The translations under genes were made by a program, and so were the position numbers. A model generated the notes under the pieces. The model saw only the letters and a program-made list of their open reading frames with translations, was not told the origin of the DNA and made no database searches. 64,000 nt of DNA from contig NZ_JAMXOF010000002.1 of the NCBI RefSeq assembly GCF_024055595.1, positions 62,001 through 126,000 on the forward strand. The letters are read 5' to 3'. Shown here in pieces: positions 51,117-58,962 of the stretch. This DNA comes from Mucilaginibacter aurantiaciroseus. GTDB lineage: Bacteria > Bacteroidota > Bacteroidia > Sphingobacteriales > Sphingobacteriaceae. The first letter of the stretch is position 1; the number at the start of each line of letters is the position of its first letter.

Positions 51117-51377
51117 AATGGTTGTTTCGTTATAACGTATAGAACAAAAGCACACTTAAGGCCAATGGTTATTTCACATTAAAAACTTATAGTATATAGT
51201 TTTTATCTATGTATTAAGGTGTTTGTATTGTAATATACTATTGAATGGATGTCTGCTAAAAAACGTAATTTATTTAAGTGGCGCTGTTTTTAAACGGATA
51301 TATGCATGAGCAACAAATAATTACCCTGCAGAATATTACATTTGTAACCCCGCTAAATATAAAATTGAAATTTACGT

Positions 51378-52244
51378 ATGTACGATATCTGTTGCATAGG
51401 GCACATCACCTTAGATAAAATTGTTACCCCCAGGGCTGTTAAGCACATGGCAGGGGGCACCGCCTTTTACTTTTCAAACGCCATACACAATATGGATGTG
51501 AAATACGGACTGGTTACCGCCGTTGGCGATACCGAACTGCCCAGCGTTACCGCCCTGCGCAATAAAGGCATCGAGGTGAAAGTATTGCCCAGCGCGCATA
51601 CCGTGTACTTCGAAAATATTTATGGCCAGAACCAGGACAACCGCACCCAGCGCGTACTGCAAAAAGCAGATGCCTTTGTTGCCGAAGACCTGAAGGATGT
51701 AGAAGCTGTTATTTTCCACTTAGGCCCGCTACTGGCCGATGATATGTCGACCGAATTGATCAAAACATTGTTTAGTCGTGGTAATGTTTCGGTAGATGCG
51801 CAAGGTTACCTGCGCGAGGTGATAGACAAAGGCGTACACCCCATAGACTGGACGGACAAACGCGAAGCCCTGAAATATATAGACATTTTAAAAGTAAACG
51901 AAGACGAACTGGAGGTGCTTACCGGTTTTGCCGATATTAAAGAAGGCGCGAAAGTACTGGCCGGGTGGGGTGTAAAAGAAGTGGTAGTAACCCGGGGCAG
52001 TTTGGGCTCGGTAATTTACCACGATAGCATTTATTATACCATCCCCGCATACAAACCTACCGAATTGGTGGATGCCACCGGCTGCGGCGATACCTATATG
52101 GCAGGTTACCTATACAAACGCGTTAAAGGTGCCGACATCCAAAAAGCCGGCGAATTTGCCGCCGCCATGGCAGGCCTAAAAATTGAAACCTCCGGCCCGT
52201 TTGAAGGGACCGAGGCAGATGTTTTGGCGATGATGGAGAAGTAG
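51378..52244 (+). CDS. PfkB-family carbohydrate kinase
   Basis: 288 residues. The first lobe is YDICCIGHITLDKIVTPRA and AGGTAFYFSNAIHN; the catalytic signature is VDATGCGDTYMAGYLYKRV with the catalytic Asp, and VNEDELEVLTGF plus VVVTRGSLGSVIYH complete the ribokinase fold. PfkB kinases phosphorylate sugars, nucleosides or inositol; lid and substrate residues do not allow assignment. A 261-bp AT-rich upstream region carries no gene. Confidence 0.9.
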   Translation: MYDICCIGHITLDKIVTPRAVKHMAGGTAFYFSNAIHNMDVKYGLVTAVGDTELPSVTALRNKGIEVKVLPSAHTVYFENIYGQNQDNRTQRVLQKADAFVAEDLKDVEAVIFHLGPLLADDMSTELIKTLFSRGNVSVDAQGYLREVIDKGVHPIDWTDKREALKYIDILKVNEDELEVLTGFADIKEGAKVLAGWGVKEVVVTRGSLGSVIYHDSIYYTIPAYKPTELVDATGCGDTYMAGYLYKRVKGADIQKAGEFAAAMAGLKIETSGPFEGTEADVLAMMEK

Positions 52245-52312
52245 TTAAAGTAAAATAAACAATCCTGTTTTAGGTCAAGGTAGAAAACCTCGATAATATT
52301 ATTAAACTTGCG

Positions 52313-52377
52313 CGTCATTGCGAGAAGCGATAGCGACGTGGCAATCTTCGATAGAAGAGTCGGCGACATGCTTGATT
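52313..52377. repeat. Dispersed CGTCATTGCGAG repeat, left of the GIY-YIG gene
   Basis: CGTCATTGCGAGAAGCGATA GCGAC and onward to the AATCTTCGATAGAAG segment is one arm of a pair; its inverse lies at 52750-52795 across the nuclease gene. It is transcribed into the first 30 codons of an extended open frame, which is why the nuclease start is placed downstream of it. Confidence 0.8.
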
Positions 52378-52419
52378 AGTATGATTTATGTACAACCTAT
52401 CATTTATGTAATTTGCAAT

Positions 52420-52725
52420 ATGATAATGCAACGAGGAGGATGCGTTTATATAATGACTAATAAAGAACATACCGTTTTGTATACGGGCGTCACATCCGAC
52501 ATTTTAGGCCGGGTTTGGGATCACAAGAACAAAACATACCCTAAAAGTTTTTCAGCGAAATACAATTGCAATAAGTTAGTTTACTATTTTTCTTATGCTC
52601 ATATAGAGGAGGCGATAGCAGAAGAAAAGCGCATCAAAGACAAAAGCCGCCAAAGCAAAATTGACTTGATAAACTATATTAACCCGGATTGGAACGATTT
52701 GTACAACGGGCTATTAAATGAGTAA
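52420..52725 (+). CDS. Small GIY-YIG endonuclease
   Basis: 101 residues from ATG 52420 (or 52426). The GIY-YIG core has GGCVYIMTNKEHTVLYTGVT (GIY and YTG positions), SDILGRVWDHKNKTYPKSFS (the Arg) and IEEAIAEEKRIKDKSRQSKI (the Glu). Stand-alone proteins of this size are common in Bacteroidetes with no defined function, often annotated as excinuclease-like. This one sits between inverted copies of the dispersed repeat at 52313 and 52750. Confidence 0.88.
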   Translation: MIMQRGGCVYIMTNKEHTVLYTGVTSDILGRVWDHKNKTYPKSFSAKYNCNKLVYYFSYAHIEEAIAEEKRIKDKSRQSKIDLINYINPDWNDLYNGLLNE

Positions 52726-52749
52726 TCATCTGATTTGATAGGTAGCTTT

Positions 52750-52795
52750 TCTATCGTACTATCGAAGATTGCCACGCTATCGCTTGCAATGACGG
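52750..52795. repeat. Dispersed CGTCATTGCGAG repeat, right of the GIY-YIG gene
   Basis: Inverse of the arm at 52313: CTATCGAAGATTGCCACGCT then ATCGCTTGCAATGACG (the 3' half of the array family). Core identity with the left arm is high. Together they enclose the nuclease gene as about 370-bp inverted-repeat ends. Confidence 0.8.
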
Positions 52796-52920
52796 GGTGG
52801 TTATATATTTAACTTTTTCACCGCCGGTTTAGCATCGCGTAACCTATCCTAAAATGTGGTAAGCTTCAGTGGGAAGAGGGAAGTGAGGATTTTTGGCGAT
52901 GATGGATCGGTAGCTCTCCT

Positions 52921-53015
52921 CGCGTCTTTGCGAGCGTAGCGTGGCAATCCTCGACATGCTTGTCGCCCACTTTTCTATCGAAGATTGCCACGTCGCTATC
53001 GCTCCTCGCAATGAC
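52921..53015. repeat. Dispersed repeat, head-to-head pair forming a long hairpin
   Basis: CGCGTCTTTGCGAGCGTAGC GTGGCAATCC on the left and GATTGCCACGTCGCTATCGC TCCTCGCAATGACG on the right are inverted copies with only about 25 bp between, so the whole stretch folds on itself. Part of the gene-free 447-bp gap 52726-53172. Confidence 0.75.
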
Positions 53016-53077
53016 GTGGTGGGTTTTGTTTACCACTATTGGTCCATCTTCTATGCCTTTCAATTTTCTACCATATG

Positions 53078-53140
53078 GTAAGCTTTCAGCTTACGCAAGC
53101 AGAATGCTTGCAATGTTTTAGGACGAAGTTGAAAACTTCG
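53078..53140. repeat. Three perfect tandem hairpins
   Basis: Three adjacent perfect hairpins with tiny loops: GTAAGCT-TTC-AGCTTAC (53078-53094), GCAAGC-AGAAT-GCTTGC (53095-53111) and CGAAGTT-GAA-AACTTCG (53124-53140). They lie at the 3' side of the gene at 53173 and have no U-tail, so they do not fit a normal terminator. No protein-coding content. Confidence 0.75.
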
Positions 53141-53172
53141 ACCAGTGGGGATGCTATTTAGTCTGACGGGCT

Positions 53173-53568
53173 TTATAAAATTTTTTTTCGGTCTGTTTTA
53201 AAAGGGATGGCGGATACTTGATAGTCATCTGTAAAAACGATATATCCGGGATTTTTTGTTGTTACTACTTCTACAATAATTCCATATCTGTTTAATACCT
53301 CCCTGATCTCGTAAACTTTTTTGATGTGCTCTTTAGCCGTGTCTTTAAACCATGATAATGAAATTGAAGCAGGATTTTTATTGTTTGCATTTGAGAATCT
53401 GTCAGGGGCTTCCAGGTTTTCATTGAACCAATCTTTAATATGTTTCAGTTTAATAACATCTTCATCTTGTGTAGAGGATGCTTCTCTAATAAACCGGAGC
53501 GCGCTAAATAAGCCGGTGTGGCTCTCGCCGTATTCGTTAATGAATTGCGTTATAAATCTAATGTACAT
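53173..53568 (-). CDS. Conserved protein of unknown function
   Basis: 131 residues beginning MYIRFITQFINEYGESHTGL with the later block AISLSWFKDTAKEHIKKVYE, IREVLNRYGIIVEVVTTKNP and GYIVFTDDYQVSAIPF. I recognise the general pattern as a widespread small Bacteroidetes protein family, but no function is known to me. A mostly helical N-terminal half and a small sheet C-terminal half are likely. It is the only gene between dispersed repeats, next to the triple hairpin. Confidence 0.7.
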   Translation of the reverse strand: MYIRFITQFINEYGESHTGLFSALRFIREASSTQDEDVIKLKHIKDWFNENLEAPDRFSNANNKNPASISLSWFKDTAKEHIKKVYEIREVLNRYGIIVEVVTTKNPGYIVFTDDYQVSAIPFKTDRKKIL

Positions 53569-53645
53569 CTTAAAAATCTTTCCTCTTTTTGCTGACGCAA
53601 GGTGTCGTGCGGTGGTGAAATTGGTTGTTGCGATCTCCTCCCGTA

Positions 53646-53730
53646 TGTCATTGCGAGGAGCGATAGCGACGCGGCAATATCAGCATATCCGCTTGTCCTC
53701 TGAGATTGCCACGCTACGCTCGCAATGACA
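53646..53730. repeat. Dispersed repeat, inverted pair before the prolyl oligopeptidase
   Basis: GTCATTGCGAGGAGCGATAG CGAC (53647 on) and AGATTGCCACGCTACGCTCG CAATGAC (53704 on) are inverted copies with about 30 bp between. It is a complete two-armed copy of the same family found around the GIY-YIG gene. Confidence 0.8.
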
Positions 53731-53751
53731 TAGTGGCTATAAAGTCAGCCC

Positions 53752-55821
53752 TTACATCCCCAACTGGTTCATCACATATTCAAAAATAAACGTCCAGTTT
53801 TCTATGGCTTGCTGGGTGCTTTGGCCGCTGCCGTGGCCGCTGTCAAAATCCATGTGGAGGATAATGGGGCTGGTTTGGCCGGGGTTGTTTTGCAGGGCTG
53901 CCACAAACTTTTTGGCGTTCATCGGGTCAACCCGGGTATCGTTGGCGCCGGCGGTTACCAGCATTGGCGGCACGTTTACTCCCGCGCGGATGTTCTGGTA
54001 GGGCGAGTAACGCAATAACCAACGGAACTGCTCCGGGTCTTCGGCTGCGCCGTATTCGGGGATCCAGTAACGGGCTATCAGGAACTTATGGTAACGCAGC
54101 ATATCCAGTAGCGGTACTTCGCATACAATGGCTTTAAAAAGGTCGGGCCGTTGGGTTGCAGCTGCACCCATCAGCAGGCCGCCGTTGCTGCCTCCAAGGG
54201 CTACTATCTTATTTTCGGTAGTGTACTTTTCTTTGATGAGCCATTCCGCGCATGCGTAAAAATCGTCGAAGCTGTTTTGCTTTTTGGCCAGCATCCCGTC
54301 CAGGTGCCATTGCTCGCCAAACTCATCGCCACCACGGATGCCCGCGTTTACCACAATGCCGCCCGCCTGAATGAACGGCGCGTAAAAGCCAAAGTACCCC
54401 GGCTTAATTCCCGACTGGAAACCACCGTAAGCCGTTAACAATACCGGGTTTTTACCATCCAGTTTAATGTCCTTACGGTGCACCACAAACGCGGGCACAC
54501 GGCTACCATCTTTACTGATGTAGAACTTGATCTCGCCGGTTATCTCGCTCATGTCAACCGGCAGTATTCGCTGGTAAAACAGCTTCCACTTGTAATCCTT
54601 CGGCGATGCCACGTAGGTTTTTGGGGTAGAGGTAAAGGTTACCAGCGATATATAGATCTTATCCTCCTCGCGGTCGTAACTTACGCCGCCGATGCTGCCT
54701 TGCTCGGGCAGGGGCATGGCACGGAGCTTTTTACCGTTTAGGTCGTAAATGGTCAGGCGGCTTTCAATATCCTTTTTATCCTGTATAATGATGCTGTTTT
54801 TGGTAACCACGTAAGCCTCCATCACGGTACTGCTTTCGGGGATCAGCACCTTCCAGTTCTTAAATTCGGGATGTGCCTTATCGGCCACCATCAGCTTGCT
54901 GTTTGGCGCTTTATCATTAGTTTTAATATACAGGCGGTTGCCGATAGCTTCCGGATAGGCCTGCGATTTTTTACTGCTGAAGATGAGCTTGCCTTCCTTT
55001 AAGTTTCCGGTAGGGCGCATCTTTAAACTGTTGGAGTAGAAGTCGCCCTCGCCGCTAAAGGTTACATCGCTGTAGCGGTTATCATAAATAAAATAGCTGT
55101 TTTGGGCGTCCTTGGTAGTACCTACGAATGTTGCCTTCTCTATAGGGTCGCCAACTTTAAGGTAGTAGGTTTTAAGGGGGCGTTGCTTATCTACATCTTC
55201 CTGGCTGCGCAGGGTAACGTAGGCATGCTGCTGGTCCTGCGCCCAGTCGAACCCGCTGATATTGGTAATAGGATCATGAATTTGCTTGCCGGTGCGGGTA
55301 TCAATAAAGTAAACAGTGTTTACCTCAGCACCGCTTTTTTGCGCGCTGATGGCCGCGCGTTCACCATCGTAAGTATAGTTTGTACCACTGGTGGAGATCT
55401 TGCCGTCGGCATCCAGCGTAACCGGGTCCCAGATCAGAATTTTCTTACCATCGATAATGGTGTAGATCTTATATTGCTTGTCGCCCTTTTTCTTAACGGT
55501 TTGGAAAACGCGTTTGCCAACCGTGTTCAGCGGGCCTTCGTAATCCATGTTGAGGTAGGCGGCAATTTTCTCTTTCAGGTCGGGGTGTACTTTTTGTGTT
55601 TTCTTCAGGTATTCAACACCATAGTCGTGCTGTTTTTTGGTCCACTCAATAGCGTCCTCGTTCTTTTTATCTTCCAGCCAGCGGTAGTTATCGGTAAGCT
55701 GTACACCGTGCAGGGTATCAACAACAGGTATGGCTTTGGTTTTTGGCGGATCGAATTTTTGCTGTGCGTTTGCAGCCATAGCGGCGGTAGTAATTAGGGT
55801 GAGCAGAAGGGTTCGTTTCAT
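53752..55821 (-). CDS. Prolyl oligopeptidase family serine peptidase, exported
   Basis: 689 residues with signal peptide (MKRTLLLTLITTAAMAANAQ). N-terminal beta-propeller (about 80-420), then an alpha/beta-hydrolase domain with the nucleophile motif ALGGSNGGLLMG (GGSNGG, Ser about 540), Asp in GANDTRVDPM and His in FDSGHGSG. The enzyme cuts short proline-containing peptides, probably in the periplasm. Long single gene with a 276-bp AT-rich upstream gap that holds no gene. Confidence 0.94.
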   Translation of the reverse strand: MKRTLLLTLITTAAMAANAQQKFDPPKTKAIPVVDTLHGVQLTDNYRWLEDKKNEDAIEWTKKQHDYGVEYLKKTQKVHPDLKEKIAAYLNMDYEGPLNTVGKRVFQTVKKKGDKQYKIYTIIDGKKILIWDPVTLDADGKISTSGTNYTYDGERAAISAQKSGAEVNTVYFIDTRTGKQIHDPITNISGFDWAQDQQHAYVTLRSQEDVDKQRPLKTYYLKVGDPIEKATFVGTTKDAQNSYFIYDNRYSDVTFSGEGDFYSNSLKMRPTGNLKEGKLIFSSKKSQAYPEAIGNRLYIKTNDKAPNSKLMVADKAHPEFKNWKVLIPESSTVMEAYVVTKNSIIIQDKKDIESRLTIYDLNGKKLRAMPLPEQGSIGGVSYDREEDKIYISLVTFTSTPKTYVASPKDYKWKLFYQRILPVDMSEITGEIKFYISKDGSRVPAFVVHRKDIKLDGKNPVLLTAYGGFQSGIKPGYFGFYAPFIQAGGIVVNAGIRGGDEFGEQWHLDGMLAKKQNSFDDFYACAEWLIKEKYTTENKIVALGGSNGGLLMGAAATQRPDLFKAIVCEVPLLDMLRYHKFLIARYWIPEYGAAEDPEQFRWLLRYSPYQNIRAGVNVPPMLVTAGANDTRVDPMNAKKFVAALQNNPGQTSPIILHMDFDSGHGSGQSTQQAIENWTFIFEYVMNQLGM

Positions 55822-56097
55822 TGCATTAAAGTTGGTGAGCTAAATATACTGATTGTGGCTTAACAATTATTTATTGCCGTGTAGTGATTTTAATAAGTGG
55901 CTGGCCATTTTGGTAAGAGGCGATGGATAGGTATGCAGGGGGCCTTTAAAAGGTGATTGAAAGTCGTTTTTTGGTGAAAAAAGGCGTTGCCCGGATCAGA
56001 AATAAGTGGGAGTAATCTACACTTCTTGAGATACAGCAAAAATACAGAATATTCTTTATTTTTGCTATTAAAATGGAATAATTAAAATTGCTTTTTG

Positions 56098-57378
56098 TTA
56101 AAACCCCTCGCTTATGGCAATTTCTTCGGGTATCACCAACCGGGTATTTGCCAGTTTCTTTTTGGTTATTTTATCAACCCTGCGCATCAGCAATATGCTG
56201 ATTATGGAGATGCCTACAATTACATAACCCACTATGTTATAGTGCTGTAGTGGAGCCCCTTTGCTTGGTTGTGTAACTATAATCCCGGCAACGGCTGCGG
56301 CCACGCCACCTGCAATTTGCTGTAGCGATGCGTTAACGCTCATGAAAGCGCCACGGTCGCTCATCTCGGGTATAGCGCTGGTTAAGGCTGATGAAGGGAT
56401 CATCCTGCTCATGATGCCCATCATCATTAAAATGTTAAGCACCATTACGATAATTAGCGGGGTTACGCCCAGGTTAGTATAAACCACACACATGATCATC
56501 ATCCAAACGGATGCTACCGCGAAGATCTTGAACTTGTCTATCCTATCGCTCAACTTGCCAATCAGCGGCATAATCAGTAACGAGCTTAAGCCCGATACCA
56601 TCAACAGCATAGTTAATTGTTTGTAGCTAACGCCAAGGTTATTCACCGCGAAGGCGCTGCCAAAAGGCATCATCATAAAACCGCCTATGGATAGTAGTGC
56701 TGTAGAGGTAAAGCCCACTCTATAATCTGCCTTAGAAACCGTATGCCACAAATGCCCCAATGCCGACCTATCTTGTTGAATAGCAAGGTGTGATACTAAC
56801 GGTTTAAGGTAAAAACCAATAGCTGCCGCAATGAATACACTTAAGCCGGCCACCATCCAAAACGGTGCTTCCCACTGCCATAAGGTAGCGATGTAGATCC
56901 CGATAGGTACACCTAAAACCTGGCTTGCGCCAAAGCCCATTTGTATAAAACCCATCACACGGCCACGTTGCTGCAAAGCAAAAATATCGGTAATAATAGC
57001 CATAGAGATAGAGCCGATTACCCCACCAAATAAACCGGTTATAATACGGGCGGCTACCAATGCAGTGTAGGAGTGAGCCATGCCACAGAAGATAGTGCCC
57101 ACAATAAAGCCGATGTAAAAGAACAGCAGCAGTTTCTTACGATCGAATTTATCGGCGAAGCCTGCTGTTAGTAAACCCGAGATACCTGCGCTAAAAGCAT
57201 ATGCAGATACCGCCACACCAAAGGCAGATGGTTTTAAGTTAAGCGATTTCATCAGCATATCACCAAGGGGAGACATCACCATAAAATCTAATATCACCGT
57301 AAATTGGGTGATAGCCAGTATAAATATTATAAATTTTTGGTAGCCTGTAAAAGCGACTACCGGTTGTTTATTTTCCAT
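56098..57378 (-). CDS. MFS transporter under TetR control
   Basis: 426 residues, 12 TM helices. Motifs: GLLTAGFADKFDRKKLLLFF (motif A GxxxDRxxRR-like), FGGVIGSISMAIITDIFALQ, QRGRVMGFIQMGFGASQVLG and IGIYIATLWQWEAPFWMVAG. Similar to drug-efflux MFS proteins such as AraJ/YnfM types. Third gene of an operon TetR (58211) - small protein (57616) - this transporter. Confidence 0.92.
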   Translation of the reverse strand: MENKQPVVAFTGYQKFIIFILAITQFTVILDFMVMSPLGDMLMKSLNLKPSAFGVAVSAYAFSAGISGLLTAGFADKFDRKKLLLFFYIGFIVGTIFCGMAHSYTALVAARIITGLFGGVIGSISMAIITDIFALQQRGRVMGFIQMGFGASQVLGVPIGIYIATLWQWEAPFWMVAGLSVFIAAAIGFYLKPLVSHLAIQQDRSALGHLWHTVSKADYRVGFTSTALLSIGGFMMMPFGSAFAVNNLGVSYKQLTMLLMVSGLSSLLIMPLIGKLSDRIDKFKIFAVASVWMMIMCVVYTNLGVTPLIIVMVLNILMMMGIMSRMIPSSALTSAIPEMSDRGAFMSVNASLQQIAGGVAAAVAGIIVTQPSKGAPLQHYNIVGYVIVGISIISILLMRRVDKITKKKLANTRLVIPEEIAISEGF

Positions 57379-57382
57379 TTAT

Positions 57383-57616
57383 TTAGGTTAACTCACAGCA
57401 GTATTGGCCGCGACTGTTCATTAATTCAATTATCTGCAAATGGCTTAACGTGTACGACACGATCCGCAAAACGTAGTCCTCATCGTCCATGTCCACGGTC
57501 CAGCATTGTACATCCGGGTTCCCATCCAGTAGGGTATGCAGCAACTTTTTATCACCATCGCAATTCACGTTAGTTTTAAAAAGCAGTATATGGTCAAAGT
57601 TTTCTGTAGTGTTCAT
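57383..57616 (-). CDS. Small protein of unknown function between TetR and MFS
   Basis: 77 residues (ATG 57616; ATG 57619 is also possible). FDHILLFKTNVNCDGDKKLL and CWTVDMDDEDYVLRIVSYTL HLQIIELM suggest a ferredoxin-like alpha/beta fold like small heavy-metal-associated domains, although the CxxC motif is absent. Acidic residues dominate. Gap of 4 bp to the MFS gene and 5 bp to the TetR gene, so it is a true operon member. Confidence 0.7.
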   Translation of the reverse strand: MNTTENFDHILLFKTNVNCDGDKKLLHTLLDGNPDVQCWTVDMDDEDYVLRIVSYTLSHLQIIELMNSRGQYCCELT

Positions 57617-57620
57617 CAAT

Positions 57621-58211
57621 TTACTTTTTAAGGGCTTTTACAACGAGGTCAAAAGTTTTCCAAAGTATCTCATCCGTCATTTTAAACGGCATGCCGCCCA
57701 TGCTCTGGCCCTCGTTATCAAAGCGGATAAGGTTATATAGCGGTGAAAATGCTATTGACCAATATACTTCAAAGGGCATTACTTCAATTTCGCCACGGTT
57801 GATAATGTTGTGCATAAACTTGCCCATGGTTACTTTAAATTCAGTTAAAAAACCGGCCAGAAATTCCTCCTGGTAGCTAGATGTTCGTAACTGTTCAAAA
57901 AAGGAATTCATTAGCGGGTAATCTACCATATACTGATAGCGATTTTTCCATTGCCTGCGCAAGCCATACTCAAACGGCATATCCGGGTTAAAATCTTTGA
58001 TCATGGCTTCTGCCATAACCGTTCCTTCTTCATGGGCAATTTTCAGGATCAGATCATCGCGATCTTTATAATAGATATAGAGCGTAGCAACTGAAATACT
58101 GCATGCCTTTGCCAGCTTATTCATGCTGAAGCCTTCCAGTCCGTCTTTAACTATCAACGCTATAGCGGTTTGCTTTACCAGCTGTACTTTATCTATATTC
58201 CTGATGCGCAT
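57621..58211 (-). CDS. TetR/AcrR regulator of the MFS operon
   Basis: 196 residues. HTH: GLEGFSMNKLAKACSISVAT LYIYYKDRDDLILKI. The ligand domain is helical (PFEYGLRRQWKNRYQYMVDY). It opens the operon with the small protein and the MFS transporter and probably represses it through the palindromes at 58213-58252. Confidence 0.93.
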   Translation of the reverse strand: MRIRNIDKVQLVKQTAIALIVKDGLEGFSMNKLAKACSISVATLYIYYKDRDDLILKIAHEEGTVMAEAMIKDFNPDMPFEYGLRRQWKNRYQYMVDYPLMNSFFEQLRTSSYQEEFLAGFLTEFKVTMGKFMHNIINRGEIEVMPFEVYWSIAFSPLYNLIRFDNEGQSMGGMPFKMTDEILWKTFDLVVKALKK

Positions 58212-58212
58212 C

Positions 58213-58252
58213 TTATATTTGTGTATGGCACAAATATAAATGAATATTCATT
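58213..58252 (-). promoter_or_regulatory. TetR operator with -7 element
   Basis: TTATATTTGTG (58213-58223) and CACAAATATAA (58229-58239) are perfect 11-bp inverted arms around TATGG. On the minus strand the same right arm contains TATATTTG (58231-58238), a perfect -7 element. A second palindrome, AATGAATATTCATT (58239-58252), lies just upstream. The start codon is directly beside it, so repressor binding would block the promoter. The rest of 58253-58519 shows no gene. Confidence 0.7.
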
Positions 58253-58519
58253 CATTTATATTTATTTACGAATTAGGATAAGAATTTGATTATTAAGGGG
58301 TGCGTGGAAAAAAGCAATGATGGGAAATGTAAGGGTGCATAAAGCGCCGACGGCTATTACATAGCCGAAGTTACCATTTGGGCAAATGGCATAACAAATT
58401 AATACCCCTAAAAGCGGGGTAATAAAATGAGGTTATCAATAAAAAGTTTAAGGAAAAAGGGTGCTGGGTCTTTTAAGCATGATGCACACAATTGATTTAG
58501 AATCCCCCTCTAAACCGGA

Positions 58520-58714
58520 TTAATCAGCGTTTTTTTGGGCAACGTATTCCCAAACCGAGCCGTAGACGTATGTTTTTTTTTCACAGAAACTGCAGGAGTA
58601 TCTTTTTATAGGCAACCAAAATAAGGTTGCTTTCATCCAGACTGGTCTTCGTGCCCTGGTGGTTAATTTGCCTTTCTGGCAGTGGGAGCAGGCTTTCTTT
58701 TGTCTTGTTTCCAT
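58520..58714 (-). CDS. 64-residue zinc-ribbon protein
   Basis: The protein has two CxxC pairs (ACSHCQKG near the start and YSCSFCEKK near residue 44) with a basic, aromatic stretch between (TTRARRPVWMKATLFWLPIK), a zinc-ribbon pattern. No fuller family match is visible. It lies alone in an AT-rich region between the TetR operon and the TPR regulator. Probably a small nucleic-acid or protein-binding ribbon. Confidence 0.6.
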   Translation of the reverse strand: METRQKKACSHCQKGKLTTRARRPVWMKATLFWLPIKRYSCSFCEKKTYVYGSVWEYVAQKNAD

Positions 58715-58962
58715 TTTGAGGGATTTGCAAACGATAACAGTTAATCAATAATTATATATAATCATCTTAAGCATCAGTTAGCATAGCTATGTACTTTTGC
58801 GTTAAAATTAAATTTTTCGGTAGATGTTAATCAAAGCGATTGGTTGAACATGATCTGACCAATTGCTTTGGAAGTCCAAATATGAGTGTAAATGACCTTT
58901 TAAACTAATTTAGGGGGTAGACAAATGTAAGACAAATATTTTTAAAGTAGCTATTAGGTGCA

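Noticed and set aside
53321..53728. 135-codon plus-strand frame across the unknown gene
   Set aside because: Its C-terminus translates the CGTCATTGCGAG repeat, and the minus-strand protein has a family-like pattern.
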